From Kocuria turfanensis (GTDB taxonomy: Bacteria; Actinomycetota; Actinomycetes; Actinomycetales; Micrococcaceae), in contig NZ_CP014480.1 of assembly GCF_001580365.1 (NCBI RefSeq), positions 62,001 to 126,000 on the forward strand: a stretch of 64,000 nt of DNA. The letters are read 5' to 3'. The first letter of the stretch is position 1, and every line of letters begins with the position of its first letter. Shown here piece by piece: positions 25,278 to 35,239 of the stretch. The notes beneath the pieces were generated by a model that made no database searches, was not told the origin of the DNA, and saw only the letters and a program-made list of their open reading frames with translations. The position numbers were made by a program, and so were the translations under genes.

Positions 25278-26525
25278 ATGGACTCCTCCACCCCCCAGAA
25301 CTACTTGGCCGTCATCAAGGTCGTCGGAATCGGCGGCGGCGGTGTCAACGCCGTCAACCGGATGATCGAGGAGGGGCTGCGCGGCGTCGAGTTCATCGCG
25401 ATCAACACGGACGCCCAGGCCCTGCTGATGAGCGACGCCGACGTCAAGCTGGACGTCGGGCGCGAGCTGACCCGCGGCCTGGGCGCCGGCGCCAACCCCG
25501 ATGTCGGGCGCCAGGCGGCGGAGGACCACCACGAGGAGATCGAGGAGGTCCTCAAGGGGGCCGACATGGTGTTCGTGACCGCCGGCGAGGGCGGCGGCAC
25601 CGGCACCGGCGGCGCCCCCGTGGTCGCCCGGATCGCCCGCTCCCTGGGGGCCCTGACCATCGGCGTGGTCACCCGCCCGTTCACCTTCGAGGGCCGCCGC
25701 CGCTCCAACCAGGCGGAGAACGGCATCGAGACCCTGCGCGACGAGGTCGACACCCTCATCGTGATCCCCAACGACCGGCTGCTGTCGATCTCCGACCGCA
25801 ACGTGTCCATGCTCGACGCCTTCAAGTCCGCGGACCAGGTGCTGCTCTCCGGCGTGCAGGGGATCACCGACCTCATCACCACCCCGGGCCTGATCAACCT
25901 CGACTTCGCCGACGTGAAGTCCGTGATGCAGGGCGCCGGCTCGGCGCTCATGGGCATCGGCGCGGCCCAGGGCGAGGACCGCGCGGTGAAGGCCGCGGAG
26001 CTCGCGATCGCCTCCCCGCTGCTGGAGGCCTCCATCGACGGCGCCCACGGCGTGCTGCTGTCCATCCAGGGCGGCTCCGACCTCGGCCTGTTCGAGATCA
26101 ACGAGGCGGCCCGCCTGGTCCAGGAGGTGGCCCACCCGGAGGCGAACATCATCTTCGGCGCCGTCATCGACGACGCCCTCGGCGACCAGGCCCGGGTCAC
26201 CGTCATCGCCGCCGGCTTCGACTCCGTGAGCCCGGAGACCAACGCGAACAACACCAACGCCGCCGCCCAGCAGGCCGCGAGCACCCGCGCCGCCTTCGGC
26301 TCCGGCGCCGGCCAGCCCGCCGGCCTGGGCCGCTCCCCGCAGCGCGGCGGCACCGCCTCCTTCGGCCAGCCCGCCACCGCGCAGCGGTGGGCCCAGCCGG
26401 TGGCCAACGACGACGTGCCCGACGACGCCGGCTTCGACGTCGACCTGCCCGCCGAGGCCGAGGCCGGCTCGCCCGCCGGCTCCGCCCGCAAGGACTCCCT
26501 GGACTTCCCCGACTTCCTGAAGTGA
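25278..26525 (+). CDS. ftsZ: cell division GTPase FtsZ
   Basis: The tubulin-like GTPase that forms the division ring. The 415 residues include [18 protein letters not shown] at the N-terminus, the GTP-binding [13 protein letters not shown], the T7 loop region [13 protein letters not shown] that completes the active site of the neighbouring subunit, a variable Ala/Gly/Asn linker, and the C-terminal peptide [10 protein letters not shown] used for binding SepF and other partners. It has its own upstream region and a strong terminator immediately after the stop, so it can be expressed apart from the mur genes. Confidence 0.98.
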   Translation: MDSSTPQNYLAVIKVVGIGGGGVNAVNRMIEEGLRGVEFIAINTDAQALLMSDADVKLDVGRELTRGLGAGANPDVGRQAAEDHHEEIEEVLKGADMVFVTAGEGGGTGTGGAPVVARIARSLGALTIGVVTRPFTFEGRRRSNQAENGIETLRDEVDTLIVIPNDRLLSISDRNVSMLDAFKSADQVLLSGVQGITDLITTPGLINLDFADVKSVMQGAGSALMGIGAAQGEDRAVKAAELAIASPLLEASIDGAHGVLLSIQGGSDLGLFEINEAARLVQEVAHPEANIIFGAVIDDALGDQARVTVIAAGFDSVSPETNANNTNAAAQQAASTRAAFGSGAGQPAGLGRSPQRGGTASFGQPATAQRWAQPVANDDVPDDAGFDVDLPAEAEAGSPAGSARKDSLDFPDFLK

Positions 26526-26531
26526 GTCCGG

Positions 26532-26576
26532 GCCCGGGGGCGGACGCGGTGCACCGCGTCCGCCCCCGGGCGTTTT
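26532..26576 (+). terminator. intrinsic terminator after ftsZ
   Basis: A perfect 18-bp stem (26532-26549 with 26554-26571) with a TGCA loop, followed by GTTTT. It separates ftsZ from pgeF and suggests that pgeF onward need either read-through or their own promoter. Confidence 0.9.
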
Positions 26577-26629
26577 AACCCCGCTCCGTCCGTCCGGCGG
26601 CCGGTGCGGCACGACAGAGGAGGACCAGG

Positions 26630-27370
26630 GTGTTCTGGTGGCAGGATGAGGTCGGGCCGGGCGTCCGGATGGCCTTCACGGACCGCGGCGCGGGCAACCT
26701 CGCGCTGCACACGGGCGACGACCCGGCCGCGGTGCGCCGTCGCCGGGCCGCCCTCGAGCGGTCGATGGGGGTGTCCTCCGGCTCGCTGCTGTTCCTGGAG
26801 CAGGTGCACGGCACCGACGTCGTCGACGCCGACCGCACCGACCGCGCGGCGGTGCCCGTGGCCGACGCCGCGGTCTCGGCCACCGGCGTGCCGCTGGCCG
26901 TGATGGTGGCCGACTGCGTGCCCGTGCTCTTCCTGGGCGCGGGCCCTGCGGGTCCGATCACGGCCGTGGCGCATGCCGGCCGGCGGGGGCTGCTCGACGG
27001 CGTGCTGGAGCGCACCGTGGAGCGGCTGCGGGGACGCGGCGCGGACGGGCTCGCGGCCTGGGTGGGGCCCTCGATCTGCGGCAGGTGCTACGAGGTGCCG
27101 GCCGCGATGCGGGAGGAGTCGCTGCGGCGGATCCCCGCGGTGGCCGCCACCACGTCCTGGGGCACCCCGGCCCTGGACCTGCGCGCCGGCGCCCGGGACC
27201 GGCTCGCCGGCCTCGGCGTGGCCGTCACCGAGCCCGCGGCCGACGACGGGCCGGCCTGCACCCTGGAGGACGAGCGGCTCTCCTCGCACCGGCGGGACCC
27301 CGGCTCGGGCCGGATCGTCGGCCTCGTCTGGCGGAGCCGTCCCGGTGGCCGGGCGGAGCGCACGGCATGA
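26630..27370 (+). CDS. pgeF: YfiH/PgeF-family protein (multicopper polyphenol oxidase-like; peptidoglycan editing factor)
   Basis: A 246-residue protein of the DUF152 family. In E. coli the homologue removes wrongly inserted L-serine from wall precursors; other homologues act as purine nucleosidase or laccase-like enzymes. The metal-site motifs are all present: [20 protein letters not shown] and [13 protein letters not shown], plus [11 protein letters not shown]. The GTG start has GAGGAG at about 26617-26623. It lies right after ftsZ and overlaps yggS by ATGA, the usual actinobacterial order. Which of the proposed reactions applies is not decided by sequence. Confidence 0.85.
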   Translation: MFWWQDEVGPGVRMAFTDRGAGNLALHTGDDPAAVRRRRAALERSMGVSSGSLLFLEQVHGTDVVDADRTDRAAVPVADAAVSATGVPLAVMVADCVPVLFLGAGPAGPITAVAHAGRRGLLDGVLERTVERLRGRGADGLAAWVGPSICGRCYEVPAAMREESLRRIPAVAATTSWGTPALDLRAGARDRLAGLGVAVTEPAADDGPACTLEDERLSSHRRDPGSGRIVGLVWRSRPGGRAERTA

Positions 27371-28125
27371 GCGCCGGGGCGGACGACGCGCGCAGCCGCG
27401 AGCTCGCCGAGGCCCTGGGGCGCGTCCGGGCCCGGATCGGCGCCGCGGCCCGGGGCGCCGGCGCCGCGGAGCCCACGCTGATCGCCGTGACCAAGTTCTT
27501 CCCCGCCGCGGACGTCCTCCGGCTGCACCGGCTCGGCGTGCGCGACGTGGGGGAGAACCGGGACCAGGAGGCCGCCGCCAAGGCCCGGGAGGTCGCGGAG
27601 CTCCTCGACGGCCCGCTCGCCTGGCACTTCGTCGGCCAGCTCCAGTCGAACAAGGCGAAGTCCGTGGTCCGCTACGCCTCGTGGGTGCACTCGGTGGACC
27701 GCGGCTCCCTCGTCACCGCGCTGGGCAAGGCGGTGCGGCGGCACCGGGAGGAGGCCGCGGCCGGGCAGGTCCCCGCCGGTCCGTGCGTCCAGCAGGACCT
27801 CACCTGCCTGGTGCAGGTGTCCCTGGACGCCGAGGAGCACCGGGGCGGCGCCCGCCCCGAGGACGTCGTGAGGCTCGCGGAGCAGATCGCCGCCACGGAG
27901 GGGCTGCGCGCCGGCGGGGTCATGGCCGTCGCCCCGCTGGGCGCGGCCGCGGGCCCCGCCTTCGACCGCCTGCAGGACCTGTCGCACCGGGTGCGGGAGA
28001 TCCTGCCGGAGGCCGCCGCCGTCTCCGCCGGCATGAGCCAGGACCTCGAGGAGGCGGTCGCCCGGGGAGCCACGCACGTGCGCGTCGGCTCCGATATCCT
28101 CGGCCCCCGACCGCCCGTAGGATAG
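27367..28125 (+). CDS. yggS: YggS family pyridoxal phosphate homeostasis protein
   Basis: A 252-residue, single-domain, fold-type III PLP-binding protein without known enzyme activity that buffers PLP and affects amino-acid pools. The PLP lysine lies in [10 protein letters not shown]; other marks are [28 protein letters not shown] and [25 protein letters not shown]. Overlaps pgeF by 4 bp. The last codons overlap a TAGGAT -10-like element that may serve sepF. Confidence 0.93.
   Translation: MSAGADDARSRELAEALGRVRARIGAAARGAGAAEPTLIAVTKFFPAADVLRLHRLGVRDVGENRDQEAAAKAREVAELLDGPLAWHFVGQLQSNKAKSVVRYASWVHSVDRGSLVTALGKAVRRHREEAAAGQVPAGPCVQQDLTCLVQVSLDAEEHRGGARPEDVVRLAEQIAATEGLRAGGVMAVAPLGAAAGPAFDRLQDLSHRVREILPEAAAVSAGMSQDLEEAVARGATHVRVGSDILGPRPPVG
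28118..28123 (+). promoter_or_regulatory. candidate -10 for sepF-yggT
   Basis: TAGGAT overlapping the yggS stop, about 130 nt before the sepF ATG. No clear -35. Confidence 0.3.
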
Positions 28126-28253
28126 CTTGGAGGACGGCCCTGCGGGGCCAGGGCCGTACCGCGATCCGTGCAGCACGACGGGCGCCGGGCGGTCCGAGGA
28201 TCCCGGAACTCCCCCCACCGCCGATATCCGCACAGACAGTCAAGGAGAGCACC

Positions 28254-28784
28254 ATGGCCGGAGCGTTGCGCCGCACCATGATCTATCTCGGCCTCGCCGA
28301 GACGGACGAGGACTACGACGACGACCCGACGCCTGCCCGCCAGGAGCACCAGTCCGCCGTCGCGGTCCGCGAGGAGCCGCGCGAGGCCCGCGCCCACGAG
28401 TCCACGGCCGTGGCCGTGCCGCGCCGGTCGGCCGAGTACCGGGCGCCGGTCACCCCCATCAAACGCGCCCCCTCCAGCTCTCGAGAGGACAGCTCGACCT
28501 TGCGCACGATCACCACGGTCCACCCCCGCTCCTACAACGACGCGAAGTCCATCGGCGAGGCCTTCCGCGAGGGCACCCCCGTCATCATGAACGTCAGCGA
28601 CATGGGCGACGCCGAGGCCAAGCGGCTGGTGGACTTCTCCGCCGGGCTGGTCTTCGCCCTCCACGGCTCCATCGAGCGGGTGACCGGCAAGGTCTTCCTG
28701 CTCACCCCGTCCTACGTCGAGGTCGTCGGCCACCCGGCCGGCGGCGAGGCCGAGGACGGCACCGACGACCACCCGGAGGACTGA
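28254..28784 (+). CDS. sepF: cell division protein SepF
   Basis: Membrane tether and bundler of FtsZ, essential in actinobacteria that lack FtsA. The 176 residues begin with an amphipathic helix ([20 protein letters not shown]) for membrane binding, then an acidic linker, and the globular SepF domain with [40 protein letters not shown] and [16 protein letters not shown] 28254 follows AAGGAGAG. The C-terminus is acidic. Confidence 0.96.
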   Translation: MAGALRRTMIYLGLAETDEDYDDDPTPARQEHQSAVAVREEPREARAHESTAVAVPRRSAEYRAPVTPIKRAPSSSREDSSTLRTITTVHPRSYNDAKSIGEAFREGTPVIMNVSDMGDAEAKRLVDFSAGLVFALHGSIERVTGKVFLLTPSYVEVVGHPAGGEAEDGTDDHPED

Positions 28785-28793
28785 GGCGGACCG

Positions 28794-29084
28794 ATGGACC
28801 TGTTGCTCTCGCTGCTGTACCTGGCCCTGCACCTCGTGTACGTGGCGCTGCTGGCCCGGCTCGTCCTGGACTGGGTGCAGATGTTCGCCCGCAACTGGCG
28901 GCCCCGCGGCGTCGCCCTCGTGGGGGCCTCGGCCGTGTACACCGTCACCGACCCGCCCATGCGCTGGCTGCGCCGGATCGTGCCGCCGCTGCGCTTCGGC
29001 GGGGTGGCCCTGGACCTCGGCTTCCTGATCCTCATCTTCGCCGTCAGCATCGTCCAGGGCATCGTCGGCTCGCTGCTGGTCTGA
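28794..29084 (+). CDS. YggT family membrane protein
   Basis: A 96-residue protein with two transmembrane segments (about 3-25 and 68-92) and the conserved middle stretch VYTVTDPPMRWLRRIVPPLR. YggT proteins of this place in the cluster are conserved across Gram-positives; a role in septum or ion balance is proposed but not settled. It starts 9 bp after sepF. Confidence 0.9.
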   Translation: MDLLLSLLYLALHLVYVALLARLVLDWVQMFARNWRPRGVALVGASAVYTVTDPPMRWLRRIVPPLRFGGVALDLGFLILIFAVSIVQGIVGSLLV

Positions 29085-29108
29085 ACCGGTCCCGCTCCGA
29101 CCTGCCTG

Positions 29109-29114
29109 TACTCT
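29109..29114 (+). promoter_or_regulatory. candidate -10 for divIVA
   Basis: TACTCT just after yggT, about 110 nt before the divIVA ATG. The intervening leader is GC-rich and ends with TAGGAGGA, a strong ribosome binding site. Confidence 0.4.
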
Positions 29115-29223
29115 GGAACCGCACGACCCACCGGGTGCCGGCCGCCGGTCCGCCCCCGGCGCCGGTCGCACGGAGCCCCCGCCGCGGGCCGCGCCCGCGC
29201 CCCGCCCTAGGAGGAATGCACTC

Positions 29224-29910
29224 ATGGCCCTGACGCCCGAAGACGTCATCAACAAGCGGTTCCAGCCCACCAAGTTCCGGGAGGGCTACGACCAGGACGA
29301 GGTCGACGACTTCCTCGACGAGATCGTCGTGGAGCTTCGGCGCCTGAACCAGGAGAACACGGACCTCAAGCAGCAGCTCGAGACGGCCGGCCAGCCGGTC
29401 GCCCCCCGGGAGCCCGCGCCGGTCTCCGAGCCGGGCCCGGCCGCGGCCGAGGAGCCCGCCGCCGGACCGGCCGCCGCCGGGACCGCGGTGACCGAGCCCG
29501 CCGTCGCGCAGCCGGTCCTCGCCGAGCCGTCCGCCGAGGAGAGCCCGGCCGGCGCCGCGCAGTCCGCGGCCGGTGTGCTGGCGATGGCGCAGAAGCTGCA
29601 CGACGAGTACGTCGCCGAGGGCGCCGCCGAGCGCGACCGGCTCGTGGCCGAGGCCCAGGCGCAGGCCGAGGAGCTCGTCGAGGACGCACGGCGCACCCGC
29701 GAGCAGACCCTGACCGCCCTGCGGGACGAGGAGGCCGCGCTGCAGACCCGGGTCGCGGGCCTGCGCGGGTTCGAGCAGGACTACCGGGAGAAGCTCCGGG
29801 GCTTCATCCAGGAGCAGCTGCACGACCTGGAGACCACCCCGGCCCTCGAGCCCGCGCCTCCCGCCGACGGCGACGAGGCGTCCGCCGCGGCCCCGGCCGC
29901 CCGGGCCTGA
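29224..29910 (+). CDS. divIVA: DivIVA/Wag31 polar growth and septum-site scaffold
   Basis: A coiled-coil protein that binds curved membrane at poles and septa. The start MALTPEDVINKRFQPTKFRE followed by GYDQDEVDDFLDEIV is the membrane-binding DivIVA domain. A coiled coil (LRRLNQENTDLKQQLE) is followed by an Ala/Pro/Glu-rich linker and a second long coiled coil (about residues 115-205). In mycobacteria Wag31 is phosphorylated by PknA/B; the threonine-rich linker here (for example GTAVTEPA) offers possible sites. Length 228, within the family range. Confidence 0.95.
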   Translation: MALTPEDVINKRFQPTKFREGYDQDEVDDFLDEIVVELRRLNQENTDLKQQLETAGQPVAPREPAPVSEPGPAAAEEPAAGPAAAGTAVTEPAVAQPVLAEPSAEESPAGAAQSAAGVLAMAQKLHDEYVAEGAAERDRLVAEAQAQAEELVEDARRTREQTLTALRDEEAALQTRVAGLRGFEQDYREKLRGFIQEQLHDLETTPALEPAPPADGDEASAAAPAARA

Positions 29911-29930
29911 GCCCCCGCGCACGGGGATCC

Positions 29931-29968
29931 CGACGGAGGGACCGGCCGCGCGGCCGGTCCCTCCGTCG
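29931..29968 (+). terminator. perfect 38-nt palindrome after divIVA
   Basis: The whole of 29931-29968 is self-complementary, forming a stem of up to 17 bp with a GCGC centre. It is not followed by a T tract, so Rho-independent action is uncertain, but the position after divIVA fits a terminator. Confidence 0.65.
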
Positions 29969-30061
29969 TGGTCCCGGCCCCGCGCCGGCCCCGGCCGGCG
30001 TGACACCATGGACCCGGGCCCGGCCGTCCGGGCCCGCACCCCGACCCCTCCCGAGGAGAGC

Positions 30062-30628
30062 ATGAGCGAGCACCCCGAAGCCCCCGCGGGCACCACCGGC
30101 GGGACGGGACGCCGCCGCGTGCTGCTCCTCGCCGCCTCCGCCGCGCTGCTGGTCTACGTCCTGGACCAGCTCACCAAGTGGTGGGTGGTGAGCACCATGG
30201 CGCTCGGCCAGCGGACCCCGGTGGTCGAGGGCCTGCTGTGGTGGCAGTTCATCCGCAACCCGGGGGCGGCGTTCTCCCTGGGCGAGAACGTGACCTGGCT
30301 GTTCACCCTGGTGATGGCGGTCGTCTCCGTGGTGATCGTGCTGACCCTGCGCCGGGTGCGCTCGGCCGGGTGGGCCCTGGCCCTGGGGCTGGTCCTCGGC
30401 GGGGCCCTCGGCAACCTCACCGACCGGCTCCTGCGGGAGCCGGGCTTCGCGGTGGGCCACGTGGTGGACTTCATCGCCGTGCCGCGCTTCGCGATCTTCA
30501 ACATCGCCGACTGCGGGGTGGTGGTGGGCGTGGGCCTGGTGGTGCTCCTGACCCTGCTCGGCCGGGAGCTCGACGGCACCCGCGCCGCGGACCGCACCGC
30601 ACCGGAGGAGGAGGGTTCCCGTGGCTGA
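30062..30628 (+). CDS. lspA: lipoprotein signal peptidase (signal peptidase II)
   Basis: An aspartic membrane protease of 188 residues that cleaves prolipoprotein signal peptides. Four membrane segments are seen. Catalytic aspartates lie in GNLTDRLL and FNIADCGVVVG, and VLDQLTKWWV and IRNPGAAFS are conserved. ATG 30062 is preferred because GAGGAGAG lies just before it; an in-frame ATG at 30008 has none. Overlaps rluD by 8 bp. Confidence 0.95.
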   Translation: MSEHPEAPAGTTGGTGRRRVLLLAASAALLVYVLDQLTKWWVVSTMALGQRTPVVEGLLWWQFIRNPGAAFSLGENVTWLFTLVMAVVSVVIVLTLRRVRSAGWALALGLVLGGALGNLTDRLLREPGFAVGHVVDFIAVPRFAIFNIADCGVVVGVGLVVLLTLLGRELDGTRAADRTAPEEEGSRG

Positions 30629-31568
30629 GCCGGAGCACACCACCGAGCGCTTCACCGTGCCGCCCGAGCTGGAGGGCCAGCGCGCCGACGCGGCGGTCGC
30701 CGCCCTCACGGGCCTCTCCCGCTCCGCGTCCGCGGCCCTGTGCACGGAGGGGCGGGTGCTGCACCGCGACCGCCCGGTCACCAAGTCCTTCCGGGTGGAG
30801 GCCGCCCAGACGCTCACCGTGCAGGTGCCCGTCCCGGAGGACCCCTCCCGGATCGTCCCGCAGCTGGTCGAGGACTTCCGGGTGGTCCACCTGGACGACG
30901 ACATCGTGGTGATCGACAAGCCGCCGGGGGTGGCCGCCCACCCGTCGCCGGGCTGGAAGGGGCCCACCGTGGTGGGCGCCCTGGCCGGGGCGGGCGTGAC
31001 CGTCAGCACCTCCGGGGCGCCGGAGCGGCAGGGCGTGGTGCACCGGCTCGACGTCGGCACGTCCGGGCTGATGGTCGTGGCCCGCACCGAGCGGGCGTAC
31101 ACCGCGCTGAAGCGGGCGTTCAAGGAGCGGACGGTCACGAAGGTCTACCACACCGTGGTCCAGGGTCTGCCGGACCCGCTGCGCGGGACCGTCGACGCCC
31201 CGATCGGGCGCCACCCCGGCTACGACTGGCGCTTCGCCGTGGTCGAGGGCGGTCGCGACTCGGTCACCCACTACGAGGTGCTGGAGGCCTTCGGGCGCGC
31301 GGCCCTGGTGGAGGTCCACCTGGAGACCGGGCGCACCCACCAGATCCGCGTGCACTTCTCCGCGCTGCGCCACCCCTGCTGCGGGGACCTGACCTACGGG
31401 GCGGACCCGGCGCTGTCGGCCGGGCTGGGGCTGACCCGGCAGTGGCTGCACGCCCAGCGGCTGGGCTTCGAGCACCCCGGCACGGGGGAGCCGGTGGAGT
31501 TCGACAGCCCCTATCCGCCGGACCTCGCCTTCGCCCTGGAGACCCTCCGGGACGGTGGGCCGGCCTGA
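30621..31568 (+). CDS. rluD: RluA-family pseudouridine synthase (RluD-like)
   Basis: Predicted to make pseudouridines in 23S rRNA. The 315 residues have an N-terminal S4-like domain (EGQRADAAVAALTGLSRSAS), the catalytic loop GVVHRLDVGTSGLMVVA with the active aspartate, and ETGRTHQIRVHFSALRHP. The GTG at 30621 begins inside the lspA 3' end, a pairing seen in many bacteria. Exact target uridines are not shown by the sequence. Confidence 0.92.
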   Translation: MAEPEHTTERFTVPPELEGQRADAAVAALTGLSRSASAALCTEGRVLHRDRPVTKSFRVEAAQTLTVQVPVPEDPSRIVPQLVEDFRVVHLDDDIVVIDKPPGVAAHPSPGWKGPTVVGALAGAGVTVSTSGAPERQGVVHRLDVGTSGLMVVARTERAYTALKRAFKERTVTKVYHTVVQGLPDPLRGTVDAPIGRHPGYDWRFAVVEGGRDSVTHYEVLEAFGRAALVEVHLETGRTHQIRVHFSALRHPCCGDLTYGADPALSAGLGLTRQWLHAQRLGFEHPGTGEPVEFDSPYPPDLAFALETLRDGGPA

Positions 31569-31611
31569 CCCGGCGGGCCGCCGGCGCGGCGGCGGGGTCG
31601 GCGGGGACGAC

Positions 31612-31623
31612 TACACTGGTCGG
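31612..31623 (+). promoter_or_regulatory. -10 element directly before dnaE
   Basis: TACACT (31612-31617), six bases, then the GTG start at 31624. No ribosome binding site, so the replicase mRNA is predicted to be leaderless. Confidence 0.6.
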
Positions 31624-34600
31624 GTGACGACGGCATCCGGCAAGAACAGCTTCACCCACCTGCACGTGCACACCGAGTACTCCATGCTCGACGGTGCGGC
31701 GCGTCTCGACGACCTCTTCGAGGCCTGTCACCAGATGGGGATGTCCTCCCTCGCGACCACCGACCACGGCTTCGTCTTCGGCGCCTTCGACTTCTGGAAC
31801 AAGGCCCGCAACGCGGGGATCAAGCCGATCATCGGGGTGGAGGCCTACCTCACCCCGGGCACCGCCCGCTCGGACCGCACCCGGGTGAAGTTCGCCGACG
31901 GCGGCCGCGACGACGTCTCCGGCGGCGGCGCCTACACGCACATGACCCTGCTGGCCGAGACGACGCAGGGCATGCAGAACCTGTTCCGGGCCTCCTCCCT
32001 GGCCTCCCTCGAGGGCCAGCTGTACAAGCCGCGCATGGACCGGGAGCTGCTGAGCACCTACGGCAAGGGCCTGATCGCCACCACGGGCTGCCCCTCCGGG
32101 GAGATCCAGACCCGGCTCCGCCTGGGCCAGTACCAGGAGGCCCGCCAGGCCGCCGCGGAGTTCCGCGACATCTTCGGGGCCGAGAACTTCTACTGCGAGC
32201 TCATGGACCACGGCCTCGCGATCGAGAAGAACGTCACGAGCGACCTGCTCAAGCTGGCCAAGGACCTGCAGCTGCCGCTGGTGGCCACCAACGACCTGCA
32301 CTACACCCACGCCGAGGACGCGAAGTCCCACGCGGCGCTGCTGTGCGTGCAGTCGGGCTCGACCCTGGCCGACCCCAAGCGGTTCAAGTTCGACGCGGAC
32401 GAGTTCTACCTGAAGTCCCCGGCCGAGATGCGCGAGCTCTTCCGCGACTTCCCGGAGGCCTGCGACAACACCCTCGAGATCGCCGAGCGGTGCCACGTGG
32501 AGTTCGACACCTCCGCCAACTACATGCCCCGCTTCCCGACCCCGGAGGGCCACGACGAGGAGTCCTGGTTCGTGGAGGAGGTCCAGAAGGGCCTGCACCA
32601 CCGCTTCCCCGGCGGGATCCCCGAGGACGTCCAGCGCCAGGCGGACTACGAGAAGGGCATCATCCTGCAGATGGGCTTCCCCGGGTACTTCCTGGTGGTC
32701 GCCGACTTCATCAACTGGGCGAAGAACAACGGGATCCGGGTGGGCCCGGGCCGCGGCTCCGGGGCCGGGTCCATGGTCGCCTACGCCATGCGCATCACCG
32801 AGCTCAACCCGCTCCAGCACGGGCTGATCTTCGAGCGCTTCCTCAACCCGGACCGCGTGTCCATGCCCGACTTCGACGTCGACTTCGACGACCGCCGCCG
32901 CTCGGAGGTCATCCACTACGTCACCGAGAAGTACGGCGACGAGCGCGTGGCCATGATCGTCACCTACGGCACCATCAAGGCCAAGCAGGCCCTGAAGGAC
33001 TCCTCCCGCGTGCTCGGCTACCCGTTCTCCATGGGGGAGAAGCTGACCAAGGCCATGCCGCCGGACGTGATGGGCAAGGGCATCTCCCTCAAGGACGTCT
33101 ACGACGAGTCCGCCAAGCGCCACGGCGAGGCGGACGAGCTGCGCGAGGTGCTCGCCCAGGACCCCGAGGCGAAGAAGATCTTCGAGACCGCCGAGGGGCT
33201 CGAGGGCCTCAAGCGGCAGTGGGGGGTGCACGCGGCGGGCGTGATCATGTCCTCGCACCCGCTGATCGACATCATCCCGATCATGCGCCGCGAGCAGGAC
33301 GGCCAGGTGATCACCCAGTTCGACTACCCCACGTGCGAGGGGCTGGGGCTGATCAAGATGGACTTCCTGGGCCTGCGCAACCTCACGATCATCTCCGACG
33401 CCCTGGAGAACATCACGCTCAACCAGGACGGCTTCGTCCTGGACCTCGAGCACCTCGGCCTCGAGGACGCCGAGTCCTACGAGCTGCTGGCCCGCGGCGA
33501 CACCCTCGGGGTGTTCCAGCTCGACGGCGGGCCCATGCGCCAGCTGCTCAAGCTCATGCGCCCGGACAACTTCGAGGACATCTCCGCCGTGATCGCCCTC
33601 TACCGGCCCGGTCCGATGGGCGCGAACTCGCACACCAACTACGCGCTGCGCAAGACCGGCCAGCAGGAGATCACCCCGATCCACCCCGAGCTCGAGGAGC
33701 CGCTCGCGGAGATCCTCAACACGACCTACGGGCTGATCGTCTACCAGGAGCAGGTCATGGCGATCGCCCAGAAGGTGGCCGGCTTCTCGCTGGGCCAGGC
33801 GGACATCCTGCGCCGCGCCATGGGCAAGAAGAAGAAGTCCGAGCTGGACAAGCAGTACGAGGGCTTCCACGGGGGCATGGCGGAGCGCGGCTACTCGGAG
33901 GCCGCGATCAAGGCCCTGTGGGACATCCTGCTGCCGTTCTCCGACTACGCCTTCAACAAGGCCCACTCCGCGGCCTACGGCCTCGTCTCCTACTGGACGG
34001 CCTACCTCAAGGCGCACTACCCGGCCGAGTACATGGCCGCGCTGCTCACCTCGGTGGGCGACGACAAGGACAAGCTGGCCCTCTACCTCACCGAGTGCCG
34101 CCGGATGGGCATCACCGTGCTGCCCCCGGACGTCAACGAGTCCGCGCTGAACTTCACCCCGGTGGGCACCGACATCCGCTTCGGCATGGGCGCGGTGCGC
34201 AACGTGGGCGCCAACGTGGTCGGCGCCATGGTCGAGGCCCGGGAGGAGCACGGGGCCTTCACCTCCTTCAACGACTTCCTCGCCAAGGTGCCGGCGGTGG
34301 TGTGCAACAAGCGCACCATCGAGTCCCTCGTGAAGGCCGGCGCGTTCGACCGGCTGGGCCACACCCGGCGGGGCCTGGTGATGTGCCACGAGGAGGCCGT
34401 GGACGCCACGGTGGCCGTCAAGCGCCAGGAGGCGGCCGGGCAGTTCGACCTCTTCGGCGGGATGGGCCTGGACGAGGAGGACCCCACCACCTCGCTGACC
34501 GTGGCGGTGCCCGACGTCCCCGAGTGGGAGCGCAAGGACCTGCTGGCCTTCGAGCGCGAGATGCTGGGCCTGTACGTGTCCGACCACCCGCTGCGCGGGC

Positions 34601-35172
34601 TGGACGAGGCCCTGGGCCAGTACGCCGACACCTCGATCCAGCCGCTGCTGGGGGAGGACGGCCGGCCCGACGGCGCGGTCGTCACGGTCGCGGGCATGAT
34701 CACCTCCCTGTCCCGGCGGATCGCCAAGACCTCCGGCAACGCCTACGCCCGGGTGGAGCTCGAGGACCGGACCGGCTCGATCGAGATCATGTTCTTCGGC
34801 AAGGCCTACGCCCCCATCGCCGGGGTGCTGGCCGAGGACCTGATCTGCGTGATCAAGGGCCGGCTGCAGCGCCGGGACGACGGGTCGGTGACGATCTCCG
34901 CCCAGGAGCTGACCGTGCCGGAGCTCTCCGCGGACGGGCACAACGGGCCGGTGCTCATCGCGCTGCCCGAGTTCCGGGCCACCGAGACCACCGTGCAGGA
35001 GATCGGGGCGGTGCTGCGCAACCACCGCGGGGACTCCGAGGTGCGCATCCACCTCGAGACCCGGCAGAAGGTGCAGGTCCTGCGGCTGGGCCCGGACCTG
35101 CGGGTGAACCCCTCGCCGGCCCTGTTCGGGGACCTGAAGGTGCTGCTCGGGCCCACCTGCCTGGAGGTCTAG
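31624..35172 (+). CDS. dnaE: DNA polymerase III alpha subunit (replicative)
   Basis: The main chromosomal replicase, 1182 residues. The PHP domain at the N-terminus starts FTHLHVHTEYSMLDG and has TTDHGFVFG; in actinobacteria this domain provides 3'-5' proofreading. The polymerase core has GPGRGSGAGSMVAYAM and the catalytic aspartates in MPDFDVDFDDRRR, then GVHAAGVIMSSHP. The helix-hairpin-helix region and the OB fold (VTVAGMITSLSRRIAKTSG) follow. The frame is open upstream, but the GTG at 31624 begins just before the PHP motif and 6 nt after a -10 box. Confidence 0.97.
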   Translation: MTTASGKNSFTHLHVHTEYSMLDGAARLDDLFEACHQMGMSSLATTDHGFVFGAFDFWNKARNAGIKPIIGVEAYLTPGTARSDRTRVKFADGGRDDVSGGGAYTHMTLLAETTQGMQNLFRASSLASLEGQLYKPRMDRELLSTYGKGLIATTGCPSGEIQTRLRLGQYQEARQAAAEFRDIFGAENFYCELMDHGLAIEKNVTSDLLKLAKDLQLPLVATNDLHYTHAEDAKSHAALLCVQSGSTLADPKRFKFDADEFYLKSPAEMRELFRDFPEACDNTLEIAERCHVEFDTSANYMPRFPTPEGHDEESWFVEEVQKGLHHRFPGGIPEDVQRQADYEKGIILQMGFPGYFLVVADFINWAKNNGIRVGPGRGSGAGSMVAYAMRITELNPLQHGLIFERFLNPDRVSMPDFDVDFDDRRRSEVIHYVTEKYGDERVAMIVTYGTIKAKQALKDSSRVLGYPFSMGEKLTKAMPPDVMGKGISLKDVYDESAKRHGEADELREVLAQDPEAKKIFETAEGLEGLKRQWGVHAAGVIMSSHPLIDIIPIMRREQDGQVITQFDYPTCEGLGLIKMDFLGLRNLTIISDALENITLNQDGFVLDLEHLGLEDAESYELLARGDTLGVFQLDGGPMRQLLKLMRPDNFEDISAVIALYRPGPMGANSHTNYALRKTGQQEITPIHPELEEPLAEILNTTYGLIVYQEQVMAIAQKVAGFSLGQADILRRAMGKKKKSELDKQYEGFHGGMAERGYSEAAIKALWDILLPFSDYAFNKAHSAAYGLVSYWTAYLKAHYPAEYMAALLTSVGDDKDKLALYLTECRRMGITVLPPDVNESALNFTPVGTDIRFGMGAVRNVGANVVGAMVEAREEHGAFTSFNDFLAKVPAVVCNKRTIESLVKAGAFDRLGHTRRGLVMCHEEAVDATVAVKRQEAAGQFDLFGGMGLDEEDPTTSLTVAVPDVPEWERKDLLAFEREMLGLYVSDHPLRGLDEALGQYADTSIQPLLGEDGRPDGAVVTVAGMITSLSRRIAKTSGNAYARVELEDRTGSIEIMFFGKAYAPIAGVLAEDLICVIKGRLQRRDDGSVTISAQELTVPELSADGHNGPVLIALPEFRATETTVQEIGAVLRNHRGDSEVRIHLETRQKVQVLRLGPDLRVNPSPALFGDLKVLLGPTCLEV

Positions 35173-35204
35173 CCGACCGGTCCGCGGAGCGCAAGACCCG
35201 GGCC

Positions 35205-35239
35205 CCGACAGGGGTGGTGCGGTGGAATACCATGGACAC
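35205..35239 (+). promoter_or_regulatory. hisD promoter, leaderless configuration
   Basis: CCGACA (35205-35210), 17 bp, TACCAT (35228-35233), six bases, then GTG 35240. This is the best-defined of the leaderless promoters in the window, with both -35 and -10 visible. Confidence 0.68.

Noticed and set aside
23169..26612. Minus-strand open frame of 1147 codons across the ftsQ repeat and ftsZ, and a plus-strand frame rich in H-R-G-R
   Set aside because: By-products of a stop-free 30-bp repeat; no start signals or domains.
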